Shown: one piece after another, positions 18,628 to 30,755 of the stretch
Layout: each line of letters opens with the position of its first letter
Position numbering within the stretch: position 1 is the stretch's first letter
DNA from: Linepithema humile
Lineage: Eukaryota; Arthropoda; Insecta; Hymenoptera; Formicidae
Length of the DNA stretch: 64,000 nt
Direction of reading: 5' to 3'
Assembly: GCF_040581485.1 (NCBI RefSeq)
Contig: NC_090134.1
Span: 12,081,501 to 12,145,500 of the forward strand
Program-made: the position numbers and the translations under genes
The notes under the pieces: generated by a model
Databases searched by the model: none
What the model was told of the DNA's origin: nothing
Seen by the model: only the letters and a program-made list of their open reading frames with translations

Positions 18628-20697
18628 AAAATAAAAATTACTTATACTAAAAATATACTTACATTAATATTGTGCCTCTGTCAATTCTCATCAATTTAAT
18701 ATATTTCTTTATATATCATTCACTAATTTACTTTAGATATTGCATTGAGAGAAGCAATCACTGGATCTTGCAAATTTTTTTTTTTTTTTTTAAACGCAGA
18801 CTTTTATTCACATTAAACATATTAGTTCATTAAAAACGGAGAAATTATTTTGTTAATTGAACTATTCCTTTATCAGTCACAAAAAGTTCTAATTAATTCA
18901 ATTAATTTTATTACAAAAATATTTCGTTGAATTTATTCCTTATTTCTCTACGTAATTGCTGCCTTGCGCTGATTATTAATTAACTAAAATAATCAAGAAA
19001 CAGACCTCGATTATTGAGTAATCAAATAATTGAAATTATTTCCTTCTGATTACCGATTATTCAAGTAATCAAAAATTTTATTTTCTGATTACCGATTGAC
19101 AAAGTAATCAAATAATTTTCGAGTTTGATTACCGATTAATCGAATAATCAAAAATTTTATTTTCTGATTACCGATTGACAAAGTAATCAAATAATTTTCG
19201 ATTTTGATTACCGATTAATCGAGTAATCAAAAATTTTATTTTCTGATTACCGATTGACAAAGTAATCAAATAATTTTCGAGTTTGATTACCGATTAATCG
19301 AGTAATCAAAAATTTTATTTTCTGATTACTGATTGATAAAGTAATCAAATAATTTTCGAGTTTGATTATTGGTTAATCGAGTAATCGGAAAATATTTTTC
19401 TGTGATAAATAATTAATTAAATAATTAAATAATATTAATTTATTATTACTTTTTTGCCGATCTCTGATTGTAACGGACTCAATAAATAATTTTTACAAAA
19501 TTTTAAAAATATTTTTCATTTAAAAACTTTTAATTAAAAAACAATAATAATATATTTTTATATATATATTTGTAATAATATATTTTGTATATATATTTGT
19601 ATAATTTCATATATTAAATTTACATTTAATGTGTAAATGTATAAAACCTTTTGTGTAATAATAATTTATATACTTGTATAATTGCAAAACAAAATATGAA
19701 ATTTACTATCATAACGTAAATTTACGAAATAATTTTATAGAATTACTATAAATATTTTAAAAATTACGTTCTTTTACATTAAAAAAGTTATACTTTATTG
19801 AAATTTATATAAATTTTATTGTAGGTATAATAGTATTGTAATATATTGTAATGTTATGTTGTAATGTTTAAAATTTTTAATCTTGCAGATATTAAAAATA
19901 TTTTATATTTACAAAATATCTGTTAACAATTGTATTATTGCAATTTGGTACTTCTGCAAATTTGAACCATAAGACTGAACAAAAAATAGATAATTATCAC
20001 ATTCCAAAAGTAAATTTTGCATTTTATTTGATTTTTGTTTACAGAGATAATAGTGCTATAGTGCGATAATAAAATTGTTAAGAGATATTCTGTAAGTAAA
20101 AAATATTTTTAATATCTATGAGATTAAAAATTTTAATAACATGTAATACACAGTCAACCTTCAAAAATTAAAAAAAAATATATCTTTAGTATAATATCAG
20201 TTTTTTGTGCTCTAATTATAAGTTATTGATATAAGATTATACATATAAACAAAAAATAAGTAGTAAAAAGTGAATTTATTTTTTAAAATTATTTATTTTA
20301 ATTATTACATACGTATGCACCATTAATAATTTTATACAATGTTAATAATATTATAATTATTGTTATAACTGGCTCATAATACATATATATTTGTATTATA
20401 TACTTATATATTTGTTTAATATACTTGTTTTAATATTATTAAATTAATATAACGCTATTGAAACTGTTAATACTACTGATATACGTGTATAATAAATAAT
20501 ACGTACATAATAAAATCTAGAAAGAAATCTTAGAAAGAAATTAACTTAAATTAACTCAAACTATTTGATATTGCAAATTCAATTTTCATGAACTTAATTT
20601 TTTAATTTCTTAATTTTTAACTTAACGCAAATAGATATCTTTGCATGTATACTTTTGCATTTTTTTAAACCATATTATTACATATACCTAACATATT

Positions 20698-20699
<2 letters not shown>
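18628..20699. other. AT-rich stretch without genes
   Basis: About 2 kb of very AT-rich sequence with a T run near 18777-18790, the 79-bp minisatellite described separately, and long TA-rich tracts. No coding frame of note on either strand. It may include the 3' terminus of the hAT element. Confidence 0.5.
19010..19395. repeat. 79-bp minisatellite, about five copies
   Basis: Units begin with TTTTCTGATTACCGATTGAC at 19081, 19160, 19239 and 19318, a strict 79-bp period; flanking partial units extend it. Each unit is itself two similar halves of about 40 bp around GATTACCGATT, and AATCGAGTAATC-type motifs give it internal dyad symmetry. Similar motifs occur in subterminal arrays of DNA transposons, so it could belong to the hAT element. 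Confidence 0.85.

Positions 20700-20745
<46 letters not shown>
20700..20745. repeat. (GA)n microsatellite
   Basis: An uninterrupted run of GA, with one AAAG break, next to the 3' end of the minus-strand pseudogene. Confidence 0.95.
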
Positions 20746-20746
<1 letters not shown>

Positions 20747-21829
20747 ATCTATCTTATAAATATACATATGTCAAACAATATTAGTTGGTACATTTGAAAT
20801 ATTTTCCTTGTCTAAATCTCTCTCTTTAACATCTACATCTCTTAATTTGTTAAAAAGTGAAAGCACTTTATATTTAGTTGCATTCTTACGTGATTTTGTG
20901 CCAGAATCTGGATAAATATTTAAAAAATATTTTTGCATGAATTCTAAAGTACATGCACATTGCGTAGGATATTCCATATTGAAGATATAGTATGAAGACA
21001 TTAACATTTCTAAAGCTTCATAAAAACAATATGTCCTGTCAATTTGTGTTGCTTCAATAAATAAATAAAACATTCGGCGTTTCGTATCATCTGTAACACA
21101 CAATCAATCACGTACACATATAAAAATGTGACTGTAACTAAAAATTTTAAAACTAAGATAATTATAAAATAAAATAACATATTACCTATGATTATAATGC
21201 ATGGTGCAGCAATAGGTGCTTCTATTTCTTTCAAGGTTGTCCCCTCCTATACAATAAATTAGTTTACACTTATAAAGTCATATAATATAATTAACAAAGT
21301 TATATATACATGTTTTAATGAAACTTACAGGATATGTTTTACATAATATATAAAAGTCTTCTTTAAAATGCTTCATAATAATTTTGATTAATTTAAGCTC
21401 TGTTAGCTCAGTTGAATTAATGATTTCTTTATAATTTTTTAGACGTCCATAGGGAATTATTTTTTCCTGTTTCTTTAACATTTGTTCTTTCAATACATTA
21501 ATAGAGTGTCCCATTAATTTGTGGTAATGCCAGAATATATATTTTTTTTGTAGAAGTATTGGCCATGAATTTTTAATATCTTTTATCGTAGGTGATTTAT
21601 GGACGTCATTAATAAACAATCTTTGTGCAGGAAATGTTATTTCAAGATATGAATAAATTTTTTTTTGAGTCTTAGGATTATTTTCTAGAGCATCTTGAAA
21701 GGTTACTTATCGTAAAAATTCAGTATTTTCTTCTATAGTATTTTCTGTTTCTGATTCAACATAATTGTCAGGCTGCTAATTGCTGCATCCAGCTTTAGCA
21801 GATAAAACTTTTCGTTGTTTTTTTAGCTG

Positions 21830-23823
21830 ATTGAAGTTTGGAACGTCCCTGAAACGATTTTTTAAAAATGATTTGTCGCTCTTGTTCTTTTGCAACGAAA
21901 AAGTTTCGAGACCCACAAACAAAGTACAAAAGAGACCGATCCGATACATGCGTCGGAAGACACCCTTATACCCGAAAAACCATCTCCAAAATCACTTAAC
22001 GATTCTCGCCAAGCTAAAAATGATTTGTCGCTCTTTTCCTTTTGCACGGAGAGAGTCCTGAGATCCTTACATGACATGCAAAAAAGACCGATCCGATACA
22101 TGCGTCGGAAGACACCCTTATACCCGAAAAATCACCCCCAAAATCACTTAAACAATTCTCGCCAAACTAAAAATGATTTGTCGCTCTTTTCCTTCCGCAG
22201 GGAGGAAGTTTCGAGGCCCTCACATGACATACAAAAGAGACCGATTCTAAATTTAGCTTAAAAAATTTAATGCAGTAAGTTTGGATCACCCAAATGCAAT
22301 TTATATATGTCTATTGTGTCGCACAGGTTTTTCATGTTGGATGAGATATATGTAAAATAAAGTTTATGAGAAAGCATTTTGTACATTTTTTATCAAATTA
22401 AACAGAATCTGAAACAACATGCAAAGAAGATAGAATAAAAGAAATCATCTAAATGTATGAGAGAAATTGGTAATTACTGCTTCAACAATTGCAATTTACC
22501 TCATATATATAAAATAAAGTAATAAAATAAATCAAATAAATATTTTCTTCCGTGCATCGATTAGTCACACTTTCAAAGTTTATTATGACCATTGAAAAAA
22601 TCAAATTTGTAAATAAAAATTTCCTAATTAACATAACCATGTTATAGATATTAAAAAATTGTACAAATTTTTTTAACAGTATATAAACTCCTATTTCGGA
22701 CAATCTCAAATGTACTTCGTACTTTTATAAGGAAACAAAAAACAATCCGGTATTTAAAACAAGAATGTAATAAAAATATAAGAAAAGCACGTTTCTACGC
22801 CACGTGCTTTGAGAGCATGATGCAATACGTAGTTGTGCGAAATGAACTTATTATTCTTAATCACTCAAATCTGCTTCAGAATGCATATATATTTTAAATT
22901 TTAATGCATAAACCAGCTCAACGATCCGCAATGAAAGGGTCTTCGTATAATTACAAATAAGAAAAGCGTCACCTGGTATAATGTTCAATCCGACGTCGAC
23001 ACGCCGCAGGGACCTGCCCAGTGCTGCAGGATCGCGCATCCTGCAACAGAGCAACATCAAGGAAACGGTCCCCACCATGCAGGCGCTACGCATGCGAGAA
23101 CCGCACGTCACGCGTCCGTGTGTACACGCGCCTGTGTGCGTAGCATACTATGGCTACGTTCAGGGAGCGCGCTATCAGCGCTATTGTGTCTTTCTAACCT
23201 TGTTTTATGTCTAATGAGCGATAAAGACAGAGGACGCAAATAGCGCTAATAGCGCGCTTCCCGAACGCAGTCTATATTTTCTCACTTCCCCAGCCTGCGA
23301 CAAATGCTACGTACGATAAATGCTAAGAAGCCAAGCGTATTTAATCGAGTAAGGCGAGGCGTTTGAATATTACAGATTCCGTGTTCTTTCTTTTTCTTTT
23401 TCTCGCATTACTTACTAACGCACAATCTAATGCACAATCAGAACTTTCTCTATGCAAAAGGAGAAGAACGACAAGTTATTTTTTACCAAGCGAGAATTTT
23501 CTAGGCACTCTGGGGTGGTTTTTTGAGTATAAGGATGTCTTCCGATGCATGTATCGACTCGATCTTTTTTTGCATGTTGTGTGAGGGCCTCGGAACTTTC
23601 TCTGTGCAGAAGGAAAAAAGCGACAAATCATTTTTAGCTTGGCGAGAATCGTTTAAGTGATTTTGGGGATGGTTTTTCGGGTATAAAGGTGTCTTTCGAC
23701 GCATGTATCGGATCGGTCTCTTTTGTACTTTGTTTGTGGGTCTCGAAACTTCCTCCCTGCAAAAGGACAAGAGCGACAAATCATTTTTAAAAAATCGTTC
23801 CAGGAACGTTTCAAACTTCAACC
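21830..23823. mobile_element. Non-autonomous foldback element with tandemly repeated arms
   Basis: The ends are inverted: TTGAAGTTTGGAACG-type sequence at 21831 and its complement ending at 23820, flanked by AGCTG (21825-21829 and 23824-23828). Each arm is an array of about 152-bp units (AAAAATGATTTGTCGCTC at 21864, 22016 and 22169 on the left; two units on the right, 23505-23815). The element interrupts the CIDE-N-like gene, whose frame resumes on the other side. The middle (22262-23500) has no transposase and is AT-rich apart from a GC-rich block (22980-23280) that includes a small palindromic MITE. Open frames in the arms are repeat artefacts. A 5-bp duplication does not settle the superfamily. 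Confidence 0.75.
23148..23277. mobile_element. Small palindromic MITE
   Basis: An approximately 130-bp unit whose two ends form an inverted repeat of about 33 bp: GGCTACGTTCAGGGAGCGCG at the left and the complement of GACTGCGTTCGGGAAGCGCG at the right, both continuing into CTAT-AGCGCT. Target duplication is unclear (TAT or TA). It has no coding capacity. Confidence 0.6.
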
Positions 23824-24579
23824 AGCTGTTTTTTTAATGGTATTTAAACTACGGCTTAAAGATCTTTTCATGTGTGGTCTATTAAGATAGTAATTTCTAT
23901 CACGAAGTTTTAAGTATAATGTATAACTTCCATCTCCGAAACTTTTACCTTCTTCATCCATATCCTTGAATGTTTGAGGATACTTTTTGATGATCTTTTT
24001 AGCTATTATTTTGAATGCCTTGGATGTAATGAATTATTGCACATTCCTCATCTCGGATACTATACGATTTACAACAGCATGTATTATATATTTGTTGCGA
24101 TTTCCTGCTTCTAATTCTTTAAGCACTGTAGATTCCAAATTGTACCAAGGTATACGAAAGCTTGTCCAAACGTCATCATTATTCAATTGTACATTATGTG
24201 ATACAGTTATTGGCGATGAAAGATGTCGTGTACTTGATGAGGATGAGAAAGTAAACATGGAATCTACACTTAGGGTATTGCAGGATGCCATATTGTGTAA
24301 TTCTGTTTCATTTTAAGGTAACCAAAATTCTTTTGTTTGCAATAACATAAAAGTTTCGCCAGAACAAAACTTTAAAACATTATTATCGTCAATATTTGTA
24401 CCATTTTTTTCCATAACAAGAGTGGAACTGTTAATACCAAGCTTGTTGTTACTTTTTGCAATAAGTTCAGATAACATGGTATCAGATTGATTGATTACTA
24501 ATGAAATTTTTTGTTTTTTATTAGCCGACCAAACTTTGAACAAATAAGATATCTACACAACAGAAAACATATACATATG

Positions 24580-25310
24580 AGTAGTATAGCTAGGCCGGTT
24601 CTAACTCATGGGGCAATGAGGGGGATGCAGGGGAAGAGGGGGTATCGGATTACACTGCGTCAGCACTTTTGGAGGGGAGGGGGGTATCGGATTACGCTGC
24701 GTCAGCACTTCTGCAGGGGAGGGGGGTATTGGATTACGCTGCGTCAGCACTTTGGAGAGGAGGGGGGTATCAGATTACAGCACTTTGAGGGAAGAGGGTA
24801 TCAGATTACAGCACTGTGGAGGGGTATCAGGTTACACACGTTTAAAGTTGTAAAAGCGCAGCATCAGCACTTTTGCGATGTGTATATCAGGTTACAAGAG
24901 ATTAGAGGGGACCACATTTTTTACAGATTACGTCATCACTTTTTAGAATTTGCAGGCGCCATTTTGCGTCGTCAGCACTTTCGGCACCATTTTGCGTTGT
25001 TACAAGAATGATATCATCACTATTTTTAGCAACAGCTGCATCAGCATTTTGGGCACCATTGTTGCCAGATTTCTTTATATATAATCAGCACTTTTAATAG
25101 CACCATGTGCAAAAGTCTATAGCAACAGCCACGTCAGCATTTTTTGACACCATTGTTGCCAGATTTCTTTATATTTAATCAGCATTTTGGGCGCCATTGT
25201 TGCCAAATTTCAATGTTTTAAACAGCATTGTCAGCATTTTTTAATTAGTGTTGTGTGCAACAAGCGGGTATAAAAAGCTCGTGAAAAATACAAATTGTCA
25301 CAATTGTTCA
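24580..25310 (+). repeat. P2 left terminal repeat region with 42-bp tandem units
   Basis: After the tip, units of about 42 bp sharing GGTATCGGATTAC-CTGCGTCAGCAC start at 24641, 24683, 24725, 24766 and 24798 and decay rightwards; the motifs CAGCATTTT and GGCACCATTGTTGCCAGATTT recur to 25200. A TATAAAAA box (25269) lies 50 bp before the PolB ATG. P1 has the same arrangement in inverted form, with different repeat copy numbers. No gene is seen. Confidence 0.8.
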
Positions 25311-25318
25311 AAATAGAG

Positions 25319-28300
25319 ATGGAGCGTGATCTCACCGTTCGAGCTGCAAACATTAAAACGTTGGGAAAGTTCCTCCCATGAGACTACGAGTGCGATGAGT
25401 ACCTCAATATATTGAGGGAAAAATGTCGCAAGAAACAACGCACCGGACTAATAAATTCTTTGGTGGCGCAAATAACACGTCTGGAGGGTGTAAGGAACAC
25501 CCTGCATGAGCGATTCGTGCCCATCGGTACTGGATATAGAGCGAAGAAAAGATTCACCTGGAAAGAAATCGAGACGGCCTTCAGAAACCGTATATTAACC
25601 GACGCAGTTATTAATTCGGATTATATCAAACCTTGTCAATTTTTGGAACAAATAAGAAGTACAATCATCGAGCGGATCCACAGCGTCATGGTGGAACATG
25701 GCAGTGTCAAGATCAACTCCATGTTCAACGGGGAATTTATCGCAGGTAACAAGACTGCCGTAAAGACCATCGCCACAAAGAACCGTGAGCTATTTCCCAC
25801 ATCTGATCTAAACGAGTGGTACACGAAGCATGTGGTTGACGCCATCCTGACGTCCCTGGAGGAATTTCAAGAACGCGACAGCGGATGGGCGTTGTCACGT
25901 ATCTTGGACCTCACCATCAACGTCAACAAGTTTAATCCTCTGCACGCGGGATGACACATCAAGTTACCGCGGGAAATTTTACTCAAAAGAGCAGTGGTCA
26001 ACGTGCAATCGACGGACAATGCATGCTTCGCGTGGGCAGTCGTCGCCGCTTTACATCCAGCGGAAAAGCACCCGGAAAGAGTATCACAGTACACGCACTA
26101 TTCAACGGTGCTGAATCTGTGTGGTATCGAGTTCCTCATGACGCTTCCGCAAATTTCAAAAATTTGAAAAATTGAACACCATCTCCGTAAACGTATTCAC
26201 AACCGAAGGCCGCTCGATCATTCCTCTGCGTCTCACCGATGATAAAAAAGAGAAGCACGTCAACCTGCTCCACGTGCCTGGAAACAACGAGGTGCACTTT
26301 GTGCTGATTAAAAACTTGTTTCGACTGGTGAGCTCACAATTGTGCAAGAGAGAACACAGACAACATATTTGTGATCGGTAAGTAAAAACACATTTATAGA
26401 ATAATTTGAAACTTTATTCGTAGTATTAATTATACAAACTATTACAGGTGTCTACACTACTTTCGGACGAGCGAGAAATTGTCAGTCCACAGCGTCGACT
26501 GTGGGAAGATGAACAACTGCGCTGTCATTCTTCCCAACGAAGACAACAAGTGGCTGACGTTCCGCAATTACAACCGGAAGGAGCGGCTCCCGTTTGTAGT
26601 GTACGCCGATCTGGAATGCACGCTCGAGAAAAAGGGACAGAATCATACAGCTTACGCCTACCAACATCACAAGGCTTTTAGTATAGGATATTATGTAAGT
26701 TGTACATACAATAATTTATTATCTAGTTTTAAGTCTTATCGCGGTGAGAATTGCATAGCATAATTCGTCAACGAACTCCACGATTTGGCGCGCCGTGTGA
26801 AAGCAATCCTTACCACCGTCGTCCCTATGGCCGATCTTACGCGGGAAAAATCGAAAAAATTCCATAGCGCTGTTAATTGCCACGTGTGTGAAAAACCGTT
26901 TGCACCGGAAGATACGCGGGTGCGCGATCATTGCCATCTGACCGGGCGTTACCGAGGTCCCGCGCACTCGTCGTGCAATTTAAATTACAAAGACTCCCAC
27001 GTTATCCCCGTAATATTTCACAATTTATCCGGTTACGACGCGCATTTCATTATTAAAGATGTCGCTAACGTCTTTGAAGGCAACATTGATTTACTACCGC
27101 TGACAAAAGAGCGATACATTTCTTTTACAAAAAATGTTAAAGATACGGAGGACAAAAATTCCAAAATTTGCATCAAATTACGTTTTATAGATTCGTTTAG
27201 ATTTCTCGGCACCAGTCTCGAAAAATTGGCATCTTATCTGACAATAGATGAATTAAAAATTTCACGTTCCGAATTTAGTTATTTATCCACAGAAAATTTA
27301 AATCTTCTTACGCGCAAAGGTGTTTCCCTACGAGTATATCGACAGCGTCGACAAGCTCCGGGAGACTTGCCTACCTCCGCGCGAATCATTTTACAGTTCG
27401 TTGACTGGTAAAACGGTATCCGAGAGCGATTATGCGCACGCGACAAATGTTTGGCAAACTTTTTCGATTAAAACTTTAGGTCAATACAGTGATTTATATT
27501 TAAAAACAGACGTTTTTTTGTTGGCGGATATTTTTCAAAATTTTTGAAACACATGTATCAAAAGTTACGGTTTAGATCCTGCTCAGTATTACACATTACC
27601 GGGATATACGTGGGACGCCATGTTGAAGCACACGGGCATCAAGTTTGAATTACTCACAGACATCGATATGGTCATGTTCGTTGAACGCGGTATACGCGGC
27701 GGTCTTAGCCAATACTCCAACAGATACGCTCGCGCAAATAATAAATACATGCCATCGTACGATCCATTGAAACCATTATCGTATCTCATGTACTTTGATG
27801 TAAACAACTTGTACGGCTGGGCAATGTGTCAACTGTTGCCCTATGCCGATTTTCAGTGGGTCGAAAATGTCGCGAGCTTTGATGTAATGTCCGTAACATC
27901 CGATTCGGCTACCGGTTATGTGTTGGAAGTCGACCTTGCGTATCCGATGAATCTTTACGACGCGCACACTGACTTACCGTTCTGCCCAACGCGCGATAAG
28001 CCACCCGGCAAGCGGGAGGTTAAGTTACTCGCTACGCTGTGCGATAAGCAGTGATACGTCATCTACTACCGTAACCTGCAACAATGTATTCGACACGGGT
28101 TGCAGGTGACAAAGATTCATCGAATATTCCAATTCGCGCAATCTCCATGGCTTCGAGGATATATAGAATTAAATACACAATTTCGGACACTCGCGAGCAA
28201 TGAATTCGAGAAAAATTTAAACAAATTGATGAACAACGCGGTTTTTGGCAAAACTATGGAGAATGTGCGAAATCATACAGATGTACGGCTCGTTACACAG

Positions 28301-29008
28301 TGGGAGGGACGATACGGAGCGGAGGCTATGATCGCCAAACCAAATTTTCATAGCCGAAGCGTGTTCTCGGAGAATCTAATCGCCGTAGAATTGCGGAAAC
28401 TCGAAGTGAAATTTGACAAGCCGATCTACGTGGGTATGTGTATCCTCGACATATCCAAAACCTGCTTGTACGAGTTTCACTACGAGTACATGGCACCTCT
28501 ATACCGCGACAACTGTAAAATTATATACACCGACACAGACAGTCTGATATACTTTCTACAATGCGAGAACGTATATCACGATATAAAACGCAATCTTTTA
28601 AAATTTGATACGAGCGATTACTTTGAGGACAACATTTACGATATACTACGCGCGAACAAAAAAATACCGGGTCTGATGAAAGATGAGAACAACGGCGCGA
28701 TCATGACGGAATTTGTCGGATTGAGGGCGAAAATGTACGCGTTGAGAGTCACCGGCCAAAAAGACGCCAAAAAGGTTAAAGGTGTAAAAAAGAGTGTAGT
28801 CGTCAGAACTATAACGTTCGACGATTACACTCGGTGCCTCAACGATGATATCGAGCTGACGCGGCGTCAATCGTATCCGATCAAAGATGCACGAAGTGTA
28901 CACCGTGTCAGAGTCGAAGCTTGCGCTCAGTCCGTACGATGATAAGCGCTACTCGTATCCGGTTCCACCGACACTCTACCGTGGGGGCATTACAGTATAC
29001 AATTGTAG
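25319..29008 (+). pseudogene. Protein-primed family B DNA polymerase (PolB), heavily decayed
   Basis: The ATG at 25319 heads exon 1; an in-frame TGA appears about 20 codons in, a second near 25952, and a frameshift near 26160. Exon 1 ends at 26377; the intron is 26378-26447 (GTAAGT...TTACAG), matching P1. Exon 2 has YADLECTLE, CHVCEKPF, HCHLTGRYRG, HNLSGYDAHF, YLKTDVFLLADIF, YFDVNNLYGWAM, KLMNNAVFGKTME and motif C YTDTDSLIYFL, so all catalytic motifs can still be read. Lesions in exon 2 include stops near 26761, 27545 and 28052, a frameshift near 27330, and another near 28870 that hides the native end (stop at 29006-29008). Motif C is uninterrupted here, which defines exactly where the P1 copy was hit by the LTR. 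Confidence 0.9.
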
Positions 29009-29180
29009 TGTTAGTATTTATGTATAGTTTATTATTATGTTGTACATAGTTTATACATTATATTATTTATATCGTTTATACACTAGTGTTAATGTTTATG
29101 TATAATTTATATATTATTGAATAAATAACATCATTGTAGTACATGTATATAATTGTTTATTGTACAATAAATATATTTTA
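29009..29180. other. AT-rich convergent 3' gap of P2
   Basis: Counterpart of 6847-7003. It holds TTATATATT-type repeats and AATAAA-like signals for both convergent genes (for example GAATAAATAAC near 29119). Confidence 0.5.
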
Positions 29181-30119
29181 TTACAATACATTGTTCTTAT
29201 TTATCCAAGAGTTGTGCGAGGAATCGAATCCTAACCATTTTACAAACACCTCATCATCCTTTCGACGCAACACCTTCTCCACGAGATAAACATCAGATTG
29301 AGTAGTCTTGAGCAATTCGTGTTCATACAATCCTCCGGAGATCGGAATTCCGCGAGAATCTTTAATCAGATATGTCACGGGATTGGTTCGTTGCACCGCG
29401 ACAATCTTAAATACCTCCGTAGACCAATTTGGCGTGTACTCTTTCTCGAATATAGTCTTGAATTTGCTGACGCGCACCGGATCGCCCACCTTAAATTTTG
29501 CTGGCGCGGCAATCTTTATTCTATTGTACACCGTGGACAAGAGTCTCTTTGCGATCGCGGGAGTGACATCGATCGGTCGCATACCAATAGTTCGATGTTT
29601 ACGATTATTGTATTCCAAGACTAATCGCGGTAAATCATCGATCCATCTATACGATTCATTGAGCGTAAAAACTTTCCACATCTCGTTCTTTAGCGTGCGG
29701 TTGAATCGTTCCACGATCGAGGCCTTCATAATTGAGTGTGTCGAGTAATGATTGATGTCATGTTTCTCGACAAGTTTCCAAAAATCTCCGTTGTAAAATT
29801 CTTTTCTTTGGTCGGTTTGCAAATTTTTCGGAGTTTTTTTGTAATCTCGAAATATCGTGGAAAACGCCTCGACCGCTTCGATTCCACCTTTGGTCTTTAG
29901 TGGAATGGCCCATGCGTGTTTACCCAACACATCGATGACGGTTAGAATGTACTTGTAGCCGCTGTTAAATCGCGAGTACAGTCTCATCTCGACTACGTCA
30001 GCTTGCCACAAGTCATCGTATCCTTTTACAACAACAGATCTACGTTTAAAGTTTCTTCTCGTTGGTGCATGGAGTTCATTCACAAACATCCTTTTCTCCA
30101 AACTAATATCGCTTTTCAT
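29181..30119 (-). CDS. Retroviral-type integrase with chromodomain, open frame
   Basis: This 312-residue protein aligns with the P1 integrase throughout. The catalytic acids are present: WQADVVEM, LQTDQRKEF and SIVERFNRTLK. The chromodomain end (VYLVEKVLRRKDDEVFVKWL, then SSHNSWI) is complete. The GKEF motif of P1 has become RKEF, next to the second Asp, which may matter. Start MKSDISLEKR was chosen as the first ATG. An open frame in an otherwise ruined element is unexpected and may be chance or may reflect retention of this gene. Confidence 0.88.
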   Translation of the reverse strand: MKSDISLEKRMFVNELHAPTRRNFKRRSVVVKGYDDLWQADVVEMRLYSRFNSGYKYILTVIDVLGKHAWAIPLKTKGGIEAVEAFSTIFRDYKKTPKNLQTDQRKEFYNGDFWKLVEKHDINHYSTHSIMKASIVERFNRTLKNEMWKVFTLNESYRWIDDLPRLVLEYNNRKHRTIGMRPIDVTPAIAKRLLSTVYNRIKIAAPAKFKVGDPVRVSKFKTIFEKEYTPNWSTEVFKIVAVQRTNPVTYLIKDSRGIPISGGLYEHELLKTTQSDVYLVEKVLRRKDDEVFVKWLGFDSSHNSWINKNNVL

Positions 30120-30175
30120 TTTGATTCTTTCAGTTCGTTCTTTATTATTTCATGAAGATGCATAATATTATTTTT

Positions 30176-30707
30176 TTAAACACTATGAAGATCTTTAATC
30201 TCTTGCTTCAAATGATTAATCATTTGTTTCATCTGATTCATCAATTCCGCATTATCCGCAGCAATTTTTCTGTTGGTTTTGGATATATCCTCATTGATGT
30301 AAGCCCGCAGATCTGTAATTTGCTTTTGCAGTGTTGCAAATTTTATGTTAATATAAACGTTGCTATCCTTCTTCCAGTTTTGTACAGTAATCTCCAAATC
30401 TTGAAGTTTCAAAAGCACTTCCCGTTTGGAATTTTCGCAAAAAACGATTCCTATTTATATGATTGTCCATGTCGTCACTAATAGTCTTGAAGCGATAATC
30501 CAAGTGTTGCTTGTTCACAGCATCGCTATTGGCTTCGGAGCTGACAAGACGTCTAATTTTATGTGACTTGGCGTTGAAAACTTCGCCATCCACGCAAAGA
30601 CAATTTTCTCGTACGTAATTTCTAAAGACTCCGCCGCTCCACCGAACCGTTTCTCCTCTCTTTGCGTCGTTTTGTACAAGCTGTATTCCAAACTTGTTGA
30701 TAGACAT
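30176..30707 (-). pseudogene. Fibre-like coiled-coil protein, frameshifted
   Basis: The N terminus MSINKFGIQLVQ (ATG at 30705-30707) and the segment AKSHKIRRLVSSEANSDAVN then KQHLD match P1. A frameshift near 30420 separates it from the helical part (LQDLEITVQNWKKDSNVYIN... to DLHSV, stop at 30176). The helical tail differs strongly from P1 in sequence while keeping coiled-coil character, as expected of a rapidly evolving stalk. Its ATPase-side neighbour is the unknown conserved protein. Confidence 0.6.
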
Positions 30708-30755
30708 TCCTGTAGTGTTGCACAAGCGATACTGGCATTAGTTGAAAAATGGTGG

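Larger units (their letters stand above)
20771..24555 (-). pseudogene. Decayed multi-exon gene with a CIDE-N-like domain
   Basis: Reading leftwards, a splice-acceptor-like TGTTGTGTAG precedes a segment beginning near 24555 with LFKVWSANKKQKISLVI and GTNIDDNNVLKFCSGETFML, resembling the CIDE-N/CAD ubiquitin-like fold. The frame continues through stops (near 24311 and 24032) into WTSFRIPWYNLESTVLKELEAG and YLNRPHMKRSL, then is broken by the foldback at 21830-23823. It resumes at KVLSAKAG and includes SWPILLQKKYIFWHYHKLMG, with further exons (about 21183-21240, EGTTLKEIEAPIAAPCIIIIG; and from about 21092, TKRRMFYLFIEATQ). The post-CIDE part resembles multi-copy SAMD3-like proteins that I associate with mobile elements, from memory. 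At least four in-frame stops make it a pseudogene. Function unknown. Confidence 0.55.

Noticed and set aside
19010..19395. CRISPR-like or centromeric satellite array
   Set aside because: There are only about five direct units without spacers; too short to call a centromeric satellite.
21831..22261. Plus-strand frames of 76 and 123 codons
   Set aside because: They follow the 152-bp repeat units of a foldback arm and reappear on the opposite strand of the other arm.
24511..25011. 166-codon plus-strand frame at the P2 tip
   Set aside because: It follows the 42-bp terminal repeats (recurring GYRITLRQHF units); a repeat artefact.
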